DNA of 64,000 bases from Paracoccus isoporae (GTDB lineage: Bacteria; Pseudomonadota; Alphaproteobacteria; Rhodobacterales; Rhodobacteraceae). A model generated the notes under the pieces. The model was given only the letters and a program-made list of their open reading frames with translations. It made no database searches and was not told where the DNA came from. The stretch lies in assembly GCF_900101865.1 (NCBI RefSeq), contig NZ_FNAH01000001.1, positions 186,001-250,000 on the forward strand. The letters run 5' to 3'. The position numbers and the translations under genes were made by a program. Shown here piece after piece: positions 45,288-54,055 of the stretch; position 1 is the stretch's first letter; each line of letters opens with the position of its first letter.

Positions 45288-46810
45288 ACCCCGCGGGGAC
45301 GCTCGCCGCCGCTGCGCTCACAGCCCTGGTATTGGGCACTTTGGCCGCCGTGGCGATCCAGGCGGGCGGGCCGGGTGGACTGGGGCCGTGGGACTGGCGC
45401 GCGGTCTGGTTCACGCTGTGGCAGGCGGTGGTGTCGGCCACGCTCTCGGCCGTGCTGGCCATCCCCGTCGCGCGCGCGCTTGCCCGCCGCCGTTTTGCCG
45501 GCCGGGCGGTTCTGGTCACGCTGCTCGGCGCGCCCTTCATCCTGCCGGTGATCGTCGCGATCATGGGGCTGGTTTCCGTATTCGGGCGCAGCGGAATCGT
45601 GAACGAGGCGCTTGCAGCACTCGGCCTGCCTGCGCTTTCCATCTATGGCTGGCAGGGGGTGATCCTTGCCCATGTGTTCTTCAACCTGCCGCTGGCGGTG
45701 CGGATGATCCTGCATGGCTGGCAGGCGATCCCGGCCGAACGGTTCCGCCTCGCCCGTTCGCTCGGCTTCGCCCCGGCCGATATCGGGCGACATCTCGAAC
45801 GCCCCATGCTGCGCGAGATCCTGCCCGGCGCATGGCTGGCGGTGTTCCTGGTCTGCCTGACCTCCTTCGCGGTGGCGCTGGCACTTGGCGGCGGACCCCG
45901 CGCCACGACGGTGGAACTGGCGATCTACCAGGCGTTCCGCTTCGATTTCGACATGGGCAAGGCCGCGACGCTGGGGCTGATCCAGGTCGGGCTGTGCCTG
46001 CTGGCGCTGATCCTGTCGGCGCGGGTGGCCATCCCCGCAGCCTTCGGCAGCGGCATGGACCGCGCGGCGGATCTGCGCGGCCCGCCCGGCTGGCGGCGCG
46101 GGGCGGATGGAATCGCCATCGGGCTGGCCGCGCTTTTCCTGCTGCTGCCGATGCTGTCGGTGATCCTTCAGGGCGCGCCGCGCCTGCACGACCTGCCGGT
46201 CTCGGTCTGGCAGGCCGCGCTGCGCTCCGTCATCATGGCGCTGATCTCGGCTGCAGCGACGCTGGTGCTGGGTCTGGCACTGGCGCTGTCCATCGCGCGC
46301 GGGCATCGCTGGGTGGAGGCGGCGGGGATGCTGCCGCTCGTCGCCTCGCCGCTGGTTCTTGGGACGGGGCTTTACCTGATGCTGCGCGGCATCGCCTCCC
46401 CGACCGAGCTGGCGCTGCCGGTCACGGTCGCGATCAATGCCGCCATGGCCCTGCCTTTTGCGCTGCGCATCCTGATCCCGGCGGCGCGCAGCCTGCGGGC
46501 GGATTACGGGCGGCTGGCGGATTCGCTGGCCATGCACGGCACGGCGCGGCTGCGCCTGTTGACCCTGCCACGGCTGGCGCGGCCGCTGGGATTCGCCGGG
46601 GGTCTGTCCGCCGCGCTCGCCATGGGGGATCTGGGTGTCATCACGCTTTTTGCAGACAGCGAAAACGCCACCCTGCCGCTGAAGCTCTACCAACTGATGA
46701 ACAGCTACCGCATGGCGGATGCGGCGGCCTGCGCGGTGCTGTTGATGGCGATCAGCTTCGCGCTGTTCTGGATCTTCGACCGCGGAGGCCGTGCCCATGC
46801 TGCGATTTGA
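45263..46810 (+). CDS. thiP: Thiamine ABC transporter permease
   Basis: A 515-residue permease made of two fused halves, each with about six transmembrane helices. Each half has an EAA-type loop: GWQAIPAERFRLARSLGFAPADIGRHLERPMLREILPG in the first and RLADSLAMHGTARLRLLTLPRLARPLGFAGG in the second. The tandem arrangement is standard for ThiP and other Fe3+/thiamine-type importers. It overlaps thiB and thiQ, so the three genes form one translationally coupled operon. Confidence 0.95.
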   Translation: MASRLRAIDPAGTLAAAALTALVLGTLAAVAIQAGGPGGLGPWDWRAVWFTLWQAVVSATLSAVLAIPVARALARRRFAGRAVLVTLLGAPFILPVIVAIMGLVSVFGRSGIVNEALAALGLPALSIYGWQGVILAHVFFNLPLAVRMILHGWQAIPAERFRLARSLGFAPADIGRHLERPMLREILPGAWLAVFLVCLTSFAVALALGGGPRATTVELAIYQAFRFDFDMGKAATLGLIQVGLCLLALILSARVAIPAAFGSGMDRAADLRGPPGWRRGADGIAIGLAALFLLLPMLSVILQGAPRLHDLPVSVWQAALRSVIMALISAAATLVLGLALALSIARGHRWVEAAGMLPLVASPLVLGTGLYLMLRGIASPTELALPVTVAINAAMALPFALRILIPAARSLRADYGRLADSLAMHGTARLRLLTLPRLARPLGFAGGLSAALAMGDLGVITLFADSENATLPLKLYQLMNSYRMADAAACAVLLMAISFALFWIFDRGGRAHAAI

Positions 46811-47489
46811 CCGCGCCGAGGCGAGACTGGGCAGCTTTGTCCTGCGCGCCGATTTCAACATTGCGCCGGGCGCGCGTGTGGCGGTAATCGGCCCGTCTGG
46901 CTCGGGGAAATCGACGCTGCTCGGCATGGTCTCGGGCTTCGTGCCGCTCTCCTCGGGCGGGATCGGCTGGCGTGACCGCGACCTCTCGCCCCTGCCACCG
47001 GGGGAGCGGCCGGTGTCGATCCTGTTTCAGGATCAGAACCTGTTCCCGCATCTCAGCGTGGCGCAGAATGTCGGGCTGGGGCTGCGCCCCGACCTGAAAC
47101 TCTCCGCCGCGCAGACACGCGACGTGCAGGCCGCGCTCGATCAGGTCGGGCTCTCCGCCATGGCCGACCGCCGCCCGGCGCAGCTTTCGGGTGGCCAGCA
47201 AAGCCGCGTGGCGCTCGCCCGCGTGGCGCTGCGCGCGCGCCCGATCCTGCTGCTTGACGAGGCCTTCTCGGCGCTCGGCCCGGCGCTGAAAGCCGACATG
47301 CTGGCGCTCTTGGCCCGGATCGCGGATGAGACCGGCGCGACCGTGCTGATGGTCACCCATGACCCGGACGATGCCCGCGCCTTCGCGCCCGAAACGGTGG
47401 TGGTGATCGACGGCGTGGCTGAGCCCCCCGTGCCCACTGCCCCCCTGCTGGACGATCCGCCCCCGGCGCTTGCCGCCTATCTGGGCTGA
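46797..47489 (+). CDS. thiQ: Thiamine ABC transporter ATP-binding protein
   Basis: The ATPase for thiamine import, 230 residues. Walker A is VIGPSGSGKSTLLGMVSGF, the signature LSGGQQSRVALARVALR, Walker B ILLLDEAFSALGPALK and the H-loop VLMVTHDPDDA. The ATG at 46797 is preferred over the GTG at 46791 since CGGAGGCC is at the right distance. It overlaps the end of thiP by 14 bp and converges on the DUF2794 gene. Confidence 0.94.
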   Translation: MLRFDRAEARLGSFVLRADFNIAPGARVAVIGPSGSGKSTLLGMVSGFVPLSSGGIGWRDRDLSPLPPGERPVSILFQDQNLFPHLSVAQNVGLGLRPDLKLSAAQTRDVQAALDQVGLSAMADRRPAQLSGGQQSRVALARVALRARPILLLDEAFSALGPALKADMLALLARIADETGATVLMVTHDPDDARAFAPETVVVIDGVAEPPVPTAPLLDDPPPALAAYLG

Positions 47490-47821
47490 TCGACCGCGCG
47501 GATCAGCTTGCGGTCGAAGACGCGCAGCACCTGGCGCAGATCATGGCCGCGCTTCAGGATCCGGCCATCCATGCCGATCACCGCATACATGCCCTGCGCC
47601 TGGCGCAGCTTGGGCCGCTTCTCGACCCGGTAGATCGGCGTCTCGGCGCTGTGCCGGAAGATCGAGAACACCGCCACCTCTCGCAGGAAGGCCATGGCGT
47701 AATCGCGCCACTCCCCCGCCGCGACCATGCGGCCGTAGACCGACAGGATGATGCCAAGCTCGGCCCGGTCGAAGGCGATCTGCTCGGGCTGAGACACGAA
47801 CGGGTGCGTCGGGTTCTGCAT
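47477..47821 (-). CDS. DUF2794 family protein
   Basis: A 114-residue conserved alphaproteobacterial protein. The whole length fits DUF2794: QPEQIAFDRAELGIILSVYGRMVAAGEWRDYAMAFL, AVFSIFRHSAETPIYRVEKRPKLRQAQGMYAVIG and ILKRGHDLRQVLRVFDRKLIR. It has no signal peptide and its function is unknown. Start 47821 is chosen to match the family and exclude 32 basic, Cys-containing upstream residues. Its 3' end overlaps the end of the converging thiQ by 13 bp. Confidence 0.9.
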   Translation of the reverse strand: MQNPTHPFVSQPEQIAFDRAELGIILSVYGRMVAAGEWRDYAMAFLREVAVFSIFRHSAETPIYRVEKRPKLRQAQGMYAVIGMDGRILKRGHDLRQVLRVFDRKLIRAVDQPR

Positions 47822-47964
47822 CCGCTGATCGTGGCACCGCGCGGCGCGGCAATCAATGGCCTTCGTCACCGGCCAGGGCGCGTCACCGGCAGGGTTCCGC
47901 CACAACGCCGGGCACAAGCGACAGCCGGGCGCGGCCGGCCCGGCCGCCCCTTACCCTTTGCGCG

Positions 47965-48306
47965 TCAGCCGCAATCGACGGCAGAGATATTGCCCATCTC
48001 GTCCAGCCGGAACACGATCCGGTTCGGGTCATATTCCTGCGGCTCGATGCCGCGATACTCGACCACGCGATAGCTGCGCTCGATCCCCAGTGTCGGGATC
48101 ACCCCGCCCGGCTGGCCGATCTGCCCGGCATAGCTGCTGGCCTTGCACAGATCCGGCTTGCGCTCGGTCAGCCCGTCATCATAGGCGGTCGGAAGCGGCT
48201 CGATGCCCGGCGGCTGCACCGGGGCCTCCTCGATCTGCGGGGGGGCCATGCAGGCCGAAAGCGCCAGAACCGCGATCAGCGGCGCGGCGAATTGCGTCTT
48301 TGTCAT
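47965..48306 (-). CDS. I78-family peptidase-inhibitor-like lipoprotein
   Basis: A 113-residue predicted lipoprotein: signal peptide with lipobox LSAC (Cys19), a Pro-rich linker, then a ~65-residue I78 domain (CKASSYAGQIGQPGGVIPTLGIERSYRVVEYRGIEPQEYDPNRIVFRLDEMGNISAVDCG). I78 proteins resemble small elastase inhibitors; two Cys (about residues 52 and 112) may form the conserved disulfide. The biological target is unknown. The ATG at 48306 is chosen so that the signal peptide starts at MTKTQFAAP. Confidence 0.82.
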   Translation of the reverse strand: MTKTQFAAPLIAVLALSACMAPPQIEEAPVQPPGIEPLPTAYDDGLTERKPDLCKASSYAGQIGQPGGVIPTLGIERSYRVVEYRGIEPQEYDPNRIVFRLDEMGNISAVDCG

Positions 48307-48448
48307 CTTGTTCACCTGTCCCTGGAATTGGTGATCCATGCTGCCTCTCGGGCCTTTTCAAACGAAGGCCGCGCAGCCAGCTATAGCGTTCCCGGCACCG
48401 GGCGTGAAGCCTGCGGCGCGGCTGACGGATCACCTCCCCCTCGGCCGG

Positions 48449-49099
48449 TCAGGTCTCGATCAGCCGCTGCGCCATGCCGGTGCCGAAGGCGCGCAGGAAC
48501 ATGGTCACGGCATTGTCCACCGTGCGCCGGATCATCACGTCATCGACGGAGTCGCGCCCCGTCAGCATCACCCGGTCCTTCAGCCGCACCGTGTTGAGCT
48601 GGATGAAACTGTCCGCCGCGAGGTTCAGATCGGGGATGTCGTCGCGCAGCATCCCCTCCTTCTGCCAATGGCGCAACTGCCGCTCCAGCGTCTTTTGCAG
48701 CGCCGCCGGCCCAAGCTGGTAATACTCTGCCGCGAGACCGGGAAACCGCTCGGCCTCCGCGATCGCCAGGCGCAGCGTGCGCGACCCGAATTCCGACACG
48801 GCGTGATTAGCGATCAGATGCCCGGTGAAGCGCAACACCTGGTCCACCGGCAGATCCAGCCCGACCAGTTCCTTGCCATCGACCCGCTCGCGCTCCAGCT
48901 CCTCGCGGAACACCGCGTCGAACATCAGCTTCTTGTCCGGGAAATAGCTGTAGAGCGTCGCCTTCGACACCGCCGCCTCGCGTGCGATGTCATCGACGCT
49001 GGCGCCCTCATAGCCGTCGCGCATGAACACGCGACGAGCCCCTTCCAGCACCTGGCCGAATTTGCGCCCACGCGTGACCAACCGTTCCTCGTTACCCAT
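48449..49099 (-). CDS. TetR/AcrR family transcriptional regulator
   Basis: 216 residues with the TetR helix-turn-helix at the N-terminus: VLEGARRVFMRDGYEGASVDDIAREAAVSKATLYSYFPDKKLMFDAVF (residues ~17-64). The C-terminal ligand domain is divergent and helical (LRFTGHLIANHAVSEFGSRTLRLAIAEAERFP; QKTLERQLRHWQKEGMLRDDI), as in AefR-like regulators. It is divergent from gdhA with a 148-bp spacer, so autorepression and control of gdhA are possible but not shown. An ATG at 49135 would add 12 residues. Confidence 0.85.
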   Translation of the reverse strand: MGNEERLVTRGRKFGQVLEGARRVFMRDGYEGASVDDIAREAAVSKATLYSYFPDKKLMFDAVFREELERERVDGKELVGLDLPVDQVLRFTGHLIANHAVSEFGSRTLRLAIAEAERFPGLAAEYYQLGPAALQKTLERQLRHWQKEGMLRDDIPDLNLAADSFIQLNTVRLKDRVMLTGRDSVDDVMIRRTVDNAVTMFLRAFGTGMAQRLIET

Positions 49100-49247
49100 A
49101 TCACTGCCTAAACTACGGCTTACATTGAAAAGCATAGGGCGTTCCGGGGGATCGGGACAAGTCAGTAAGATGACGGGGGAAATACGTTGCGAAATCTTGC
49201 CGTAACGACGATGCTCGCCCCAGGATCAGGCAAAGCGGAGACGCCCC

Positions 49248-50675
49248 ATGACGCGAAACCACCCCTCCTTCCGCGAGTCAGTCGACCGGATGTTCAGCCA
49301 CGCAGCTTCGCTGATGAAGCTGCCGCCGGGGCTGGAAGAAAAGATCCGGGTCTGCAACTCCACCTACACGGTGCGTTTCGGGGTCCGGCTGCGCGGCGCG
49401 ATCCACACCTTCACCGGCTATCGCTCCGTTCATTCCGAGCATATGGAGCCGGTCAAGGGCGGCATCCGCTATGCCATGTCGGTCAACCAGGACGAGGTCG
49501 AGGCACTGGCGGCGCTGATGACCTATAAATGCGCCCTGGTCGAGGTGCCGTTCGGCGGCTCCAAGGGCGGTCTGCGGATCAATCCCCGCGACTGGGATGA
49601 GGACGAGCTGGAACGCATCACCCGCCGCTTCACCTATGAGCTGTCGCGGCGCAGCCTGATCTCGCCCAGCCAGAACGTGCCCGCCCCCGACATGGGCACG
49701 GGCGAACGCGAAATGGCCTGGATGGCCGATGCCTATAAGCGGCTGCATCCCGATGACATCAACGCCAAGGCCTGCGTGACCGGCAAGCCCGTCACCATCG
49801 GCGGCATTGGCGGCCGGGTCGAGGCGACGGGGCGCGGCGTGCAATACGCGGTCCGCGAGTTCTTCCGCCATCCCGAGGCGCTGAAACGCGCGGGCATCAC
49901 CGGCGAACTCTCCGGCAAGCGCGTGGTGATCCAGGGTCTCGGCAATGTGGGCTATCACGCCGCCAAGTTCCTCCAGGAAGAGGATGGCTGCCACATCGTC
50001 ACCGTGGTCGAGTATAACGGCACCGTCCACAACCCGGACGGGCTGGATATCGTCAAGCTGCGCGCGCATATCACCGAAACCGGCGGAGTCGAGGGCTTTC
50101 CCGGCGCTAGCTTCCGCCCCGCCGGGCTGGAGGGTCTGGAAGATGAATGCGACATCCTGATCCCCGCCGCCGTCGAAAGCGTCATCACCGAGGAAAACGC
50201 CCCCCGCATCCAGGCCAAGCTCATCATCGAGGCCGCGAACGGCCCGGTCACATCCGACGGCGACGATGTGCTCAAGAAGCGCGGCATCGTGGTCATCCCC
50301 GACATGTATGCCAATGCCGGCGGTGTGACCGTGTCCTATTTCGAGTGGGTCAAGAACCTCTCGCAGATCAGCCTCGGCCGGATGGAGCGCCGCTACGAGG
50401 AACACCGCAACCGGCTGCTGATCTCGGAGATCGAGCGGCTCTCCGCCGATTCCGGCCTGGCCTGGACCATGACCGACGGCTTCAAGGAGGCCTATCTGCA
50501 CGGCGCCGACGAGATCGAGCTGGTCCGATCCGGTCTCGATGACACGATGCGCGACAATTACAAGAAGATGCAGGAGGTCTGGTTCGAGGATGACCGGGTC
50601 GGCGATCTGCGGACAGCGGCCTATGTGGTGGCCATTCGCCGCATCGCCAATGTCTACGGCTCGCTGGGTCTGTAA
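49248..50675 (+). CDS. Glu/Leu/Phe/Val dehydrogenase (glutamate dehydrogenase)
   Basis: A 475-residue amino acid dehydrogenase. The glutamate-binding Lys region is EPVKGGIRYAMSVNQDEVEALAALMTYKCALVEVPFGGSKGGLRINP (residues ~64-110), the catalytic Asp follows in PAPDMGTGEREMAWM, and the NAD domain has VVIQGLGNVGYHAAKFL (~223-239). The C-terminal segment AAYVVAIRRIANVYGSLG is typical of glutamate dehydrogenases. Most likely it oxidatively deaminates glutamate; cofactor preference is not decided. A hairpin follows the gene. Confidence 0.9.
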   Translation: MTRNHPSFRESVDRMFSHAASLMKLPPGLEEKIRVCNSTYTVRFGVRLRGAIHTFTGYRSVHSEHMEPVKGGIRYAMSVNQDEVEALAALMTYKCALVEVPFGGSKGGLRINPRDWDEDELERITRRFTYELSRRSLISPSQNVPAPDMGTGEREMAWMADAYKRLHPDDINAKACVTGKPVTIGGIGGRVEATGRGVQYAVREFFRHPEALKRAGITGELSGKRVVIQGLGNVGYHAAKFLQEEDGCHIVTVVEYNGTVHNPDGLDIVKLRAHITETGGVEGFPGASFRPAGLEGLEDECDILIPAAVESVITEENAPRIQAKLIIEAANGPVTSDGDDVLKKRGIVVIPDMYANAGGVTVSYFEWVKNLSQISLGRMERRYEEHRNRLLISEIERLSADSGLAWTMTDGFKEAYLHGADEIELVRSGLDDTMRDNYKKMQEVWFEDDRVGDLRTAAYVVAIRRIANVYGSLGL

Positions 50676-50702
50676 GGCGGGCGGGCGTCCGGCGACCTGC
50701 CA

Positions 50703-50737
50703 CACGGCCATTCCCCTGTTCAGGCAGAATGGCCGTG
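50703..50737 (+). terminator. Hairpin downstream of the glutamate dehydrogenase gene
   Basis: An 11-bp perfect stem, CACGGCCATTC / GAATGGCCGTG, with a 13-nt loop, 27 bp after the stop codon. There is no T-run, so it may be a 3' stabiliser or a rho-assisted end in place of a canonical intrinsic terminator. It also lies downstream of the converging isochorismatase-like gene. Confidence 0.55.
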
Positions 50738-50796
50738 CGCCCCTCAGGTCGTAACCGAATGAATGTTGTCCCTGACGGTTCCGGCGGCGGGCCGCG

Positions 50797-51381
50797 CTAA
50801 GGCTGCGGTGCCGCCAGCCCGAGGCCGAGCGCCGGGCCGGGCGCGGCAGTCCGCATCACCTGCGGTGCCATCTCGGCGGGCGGATAGATGTCGTCTGCAT
50901 TGCGCACCGAAACCACCCCCTCCAGCGTTTTAAGCGCCAGCCGGTGAATATAGGATTTCGGCGCGGCGCAGAGATCGCCGACCACCGACACGCGATAGGC
51001 GGCGGCATGCTTCGACATGGCGGTAAAGAGCACGCTGTTCTGGCTCATCATGCCGCAGATGAGCAGATCCTCCACCCCCTCCAGATGCGCGGCGAGTTCG
51101 CTGTCGTGGAACCCGTCGGCGCTGTGCTTGTCCACCACCAGCGCATCGCCCGCGGCTTCCAGAACCGGGACACGCAGCGCCGCGTTCCAGCCATCTGCGG
51201 GCAGTTGCCCGGTCAGGTTGCGCGACACATGCCGCATCAGGATGATCCGGTCGCCCGCCGCCCTGGCCCGGCCGATCGCGGTCAGGATCCGGCCCTCGAT
51301 CTCCTCGCTGCCCTGCGCGGGCATCAGCCCTCCGGGAAAGGAATAATTCTGCAATCCGATAATCAGAAGCGCGCGTTTCAA
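50797..51381 (-). CDS. Isochorismatase-like protein lacking two catalytic residues
   Basis: A 194-residue cysteine-hydrolase-fold protein. The Lys of the usual Asp-Lys-Cys triad is kept (Lys85 in VVDKHSADGFHDSEL), but the Asp position of the first strand is Gly9 (LLIIGLQNYSF in place of LLxIDxQNDF) and the nucleophile position is Ser116 (GMMSQNSVLFTAM where active enzymes have a Cys). It is thus predicted to be inactive as a cysteine hydrolase, or to use altered chemistry. The TTG at 51381 is chosen because GGGAGG lies 6 bp before it, and because the protein then starts at the first strand. The upstream region is AT-rich. Confidence 0.82.
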   Translation of the reverse strand: MKRALLIIGLQNYSFPGGLMPAQGSEEIEGRILTAIGRARAAGDRIILMRHVSRNLTGQLPADGWNAALRVPVLEAAGDALVVDKHSADGFHDSELAAHLEGVEDLLICGMMSQNSVLFTAMSKHAAAYRVSVVGDLCAAPKSYIHRLALKTLEGVVSVRNADDIYPPAEMAPQVMRTAAPGPALGLGLAAPQP

Positions 51382-51673
51382 ATCCGATCCTCCCAACGGC
51401 AACGCAGCAGATTATACCGCCGCCGATTCAGAAAATCACGCTGTTAAGCTTTGTTAACATTATACAAAAGGACAGTATTAACGCCGCTAACTCCACAAAT
51501 CCCGGCATTTCCAGTGACAACGACCGGGCGGAGCGGTTGCCAAACCCGCGTTGGCGGCCAGCTGGCCGGACTCGGCAGAGCTGCGCGGTTCAGCAAAGCG
51601 ACAACGGTGAGAATCGAATTTTCTTATGGCAAGACCCGCACCGCCCGCATCTCGTCGGCCCCACCCGACCCGC

Positions 51674-52552
51674 TCAGCCCCGCGCGGCGAGGAAGGCCTC
51701 CACCTCGGCTGCGTCGGGGATCGCGTCGCCCGCGCCGACCCGCGTCACCTTGATCGCGGCCGCGGCGGCGGCGTGGCGCAGCGCCGTGCGCATGTCCCGG
51801 CCCAGATCCAGCCCGGCGGCGACATATCCGGCAAAGCAATCCCCGGCCCCTGTCGTATCGACGGGCTCCACCTCAAAGGCATCCTGCCGGATCACCTCGC
51901 CGGTCGCCAGGTCGCGGAACTCGGCGCCCTCCCCGCCGCGCGTGACCAGCATGGCCGGCACATCGACCCCGCCCCCCGTCGCGGCCGCGAGCTGTTCGGC
52001 CTCGATCCGGTTCAGCGCCAGCATCGAGACCTGCCCGATCACCGCGCGCACCGCCTCGATCCCGAACGGCGCGGCACTGTAGATCACCCGCGCCCCAGCC
52101 GCCCGCGCGATCTGCGCCGCCTCGGCCTGCAAATTCGTCTCGTTCTGGATCAGCAGCGTGTCCCGCGCCCCGATCCCCGACAGCGCGCGGGTCAGCCTGT
52201 CGCGCTCCAGCCGCATATTCGCACCAGGATGCAGCACGATGGCGTTCTCGCCCGCCCCGTCGACATAGATGATCGCGTGCCCCGTCGCGATGCCGTCCAG
52301 CCGGGCGATCTGGCCGGTATCGACCCCGGCCCCCGCCAGCCGCTCGATCACCCAGTCATCGCCATCGCCCGAGATCGCGCCGATATGGACCACCTCGGCC
52401 CCCGCGCGCGCCGCCGCAATGGACTGGTTCGCCCCCTTGCCGCCGAGCCCCTGGCTGAATTCCTGCGAGGACAGGGTCTCGCCCGGCGCCGGCATGTGAT
52501 CCAGCCGATAGACATGGTCGATATTGATCGAGCCGAGATTATAGATAGTCAT
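51674..52552 (-). CDS. PfkB-family carbohydrate kinase (ribokinase-like)
   Basis: A 292-residue sugar kinase of the ribokinase family. PfkB signature 1 region is QGLGGKGANQSIAAARAGAEV (residues ~34-54) and signature 2 with the catalytic Asp is DTTGAGDCFAGYVAAGLDLG (about 228-247). NLGSINIDHVYRLDHMPAPGETL matches ribokinase openings. Ribose is the likeliest substrate, but no ribose transport genes are adjacent, so the sugar is uncertain. Standing between the isochorismatase-like gene and the petABC terminator, it appears monocistronic. Confidence 0.85.
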   Translation of the reverse strand: MTIYNLGSINIDHVYRLDHMPAPGETLSSQEFSQGLGGKGANQSIAAARAGAEVVHIGAISGDGDDWVIERLAGAGVDTGQIARLDGIATGHAIIYVDGAGENAIVLHPGANMRLERDRLTRALSGIGARDTLLIQNETNLQAEAAQIARAAGARVIYSAAPFGIEAVRAVIGQVSMLALNRIEAEQLAAATGGGVDVPAMLVTRGGEGAEFRDLATGEVIRQDAFEVEPVDTTGAGDCFAGYVAAGLDLGRDMRTALRHAAAAAAIKVTRVGAGDAIPDAAEVEAFLAARG

Positions 52553-52608
52553 GCCGTCTCCCCCCTGCCGTCCGCACTAGACAGGCCGGACCGCGCCCGC
52601 GCAACGAA

Positions 52609-52632
52609 AAACGCGCCCCGCGGGGCGCGTTT
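52609..52632 (-). terminator. Intrinsic terminator of the petABC operon
   Basis: A 24-bp perfect palindrome with arms AAACGCGCCCCG and CGGGGCGCGTTT. On the minus strand it is followed by TTTCGTTG, giving a run of T after the stem. It lies 27 bp past the petC stop. Confidence 0.88.
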
Positions 52633-52658
52633 CAGCCGTCTGTCGCGTCAGGCCCGGA

Positions 52659-54044
52659 TCACTGGTCCCGGCCGTGCTTGACGCCCCACCACAGCCGCTT
52701 GTTGGTCAGATACAGCAGCGCGGCCAGCACGACCAGGAAGACCACGGCGACAAACCCGTTCTTCTGGCGGCTCATCATATGCGGCTCGGCGGTCCACATG
52801 AGGAAGGCGGAGACGTCGCGCGACATCTGATCGACCGTGGCCGGGGTGCCGTCCTCGTAGCTGACCAGATCATCCGACAGCGGCGGCGGCATGGAGATCA
52901 GCCCGCCCGCGAATGCCTCGTTGCCGTAAAGATAGGTGCCGGCCTGTTCGACCTCTTCGCCGGTATAGCTGGTCAGCACGGAATAGATATATTCCGGGCC
53001 GCCCATCCCGTTGAAAAGCTGGCTCAGACCGGTGCCGTAGGGGCCGTGGAACCCGGCACGGGCCTTGGCCATCAGCGACAGGTCGGGGCCCATCCCGTCC
53101 CCGGTCACGGTCGGGAAATGGTCGGTCGGCACGCGCGGGCGCTCCTCGCCGGTTTCGGCATCGTCGATGAAGAACTGCGAGGCATAGGCGCGGACCTGGT
53201 TTTCCGGCAGATGCGGGCCGCCCTCATCGGCCAGGGTGCGGATCGGCACCTGGCGCAGACCGTGGCAGGCGGCGCAAACCTCGGTATAGACCTGAAGGCC
53301 GCGCTGAAGCTGGAACTGGTCGAACCGCCCGAACGGACCTTCAAAGCTGAAGGACACGTCGGTGATATGCGCCTCGTCATGGCCACCTTCTTCGCCCTCT
53401 TCGGCGGCATGCTCCTCGGCACCGGCCTCGGCTTCGGCCATGCCCTCCTCGGCGGCGGCCTCGCCCTCGACCTCAGCGGCCTCGGTTTCGGCAGCACTGT
53501 CCTCGGCGGGCGCGGCTTCGCTCGCCGGTGCCTCTCCCTCGGCGGCGACCTCTTCGGTTTCGGTCGTGGCCTCGGCACTCATTTCCTCGGCAGAGGCGTC
53601 TTCTTCCGCGGCAACGGCACCCTCGCCTTCGCCCTCGGTGGCGGCGGCGTCCTGAGCCATTTCGCCTTCCGCCGCGTCCGCCTCGGCTTCGGCTCCTGCG
53701 TCAGCCTCGGCTGCGGCGTCAGCATCCGCTGCGGCCTCTTCGGTGGCCCCCGCCGCGTCGCCGTCAGCCTCGGCCGCCTCGGCCGCCTCAGGTGCGATGT
53801 CGTCAGGCTGCGCCACCTCGGCAGGTGCCTCGGCAGCGGCCACGTCATCGGGCTGCGCCACCTCCGCTTCGGCCTCCGCCTCCGCTGCAGGGATGATCGT
53901 CACCGCCGGTTCGGCCGCAGCCTCCGCCGCCTCGGGAACGATGTCATCGGGCATCGTCACCGGCTGGTCGCTGTCCTGCGCCCAGGCTGCCGCACCGAGA
54001 GACAGCGCGGCCACGGCCGTGAGGGTCTTGATACTCAGGGTCAT
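52659..54044 (-). CDS. petC: Cytochrome c1 with long acidic insert
   Basis: The haem c subunit of the bc1 complex, passing electrons from the Rieske protein to cytochrome c. It has 461 residues. A signal peptide (1-23, AAAWAQ) is followed by a ~200-residue segment (24-225) made almost only of Ala, Glu, Asp, Val, Pro and Gly, then the haem domain with CAACH at 257-261 and the Met ligand in [13 protein letters not shown], and a C-terminal anchor ([17 protein letters not shown]). The acidic segment is a hallmark of Paracoccus-type cytochrome c1 and has been linked to docking of the membrane cytochrome c552. It is last in petABC. Confidence 0.97.
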   Translation of the reverse strand: MTLSIKTLTAVAALSLGAAAWAQDSDQPVTMPDDIVPEAAEAAAEPAVTIIPAAEAEAEAEVAQPDDVAAAEAPAEVAQPDDIAPEAAEAAEADGDAAGATEEAAADADAAAEADAGAEAEADAAEGEMAQDAAATEGEGEGAVAAEEDASAEEMSAEATTETEEVAAEGEAPASEAAPAEDSAAETEAAEVEGEAAAEEGMAEAEAGAEEHAAEEGEEGGHDEAHITDVSFSFEGPFGRFDQFQLQRGLQVYTEVCAACHGLRQVPIRTLADEGGPHLPENQVRAYASQFFIDDAETGEERPRVPTDHFPTVTGDGMGPDLSLMAKARAGFHGPYGTGLSQLFNGMGGPEYIYSVLTSYTGEEVEQAGTYLYGNEAFAGGLISMPPPLSDDLVSYEDGTPATVDQMSRDVSAFLMWTAEPHMMSRQKNGFVAVVFLVVLAALLYLTNKRLWWGVKHGRDQ

Positions 54045-54055
54045 GTTGCCTCTCC

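Noticed and set aside
45176..46927. 583-codon minus-strand ORF opposite thiP
   Set aside because: Antisense shadow rich in Arg/Gln/His; thiP is supported by its operon and its EAA loops.
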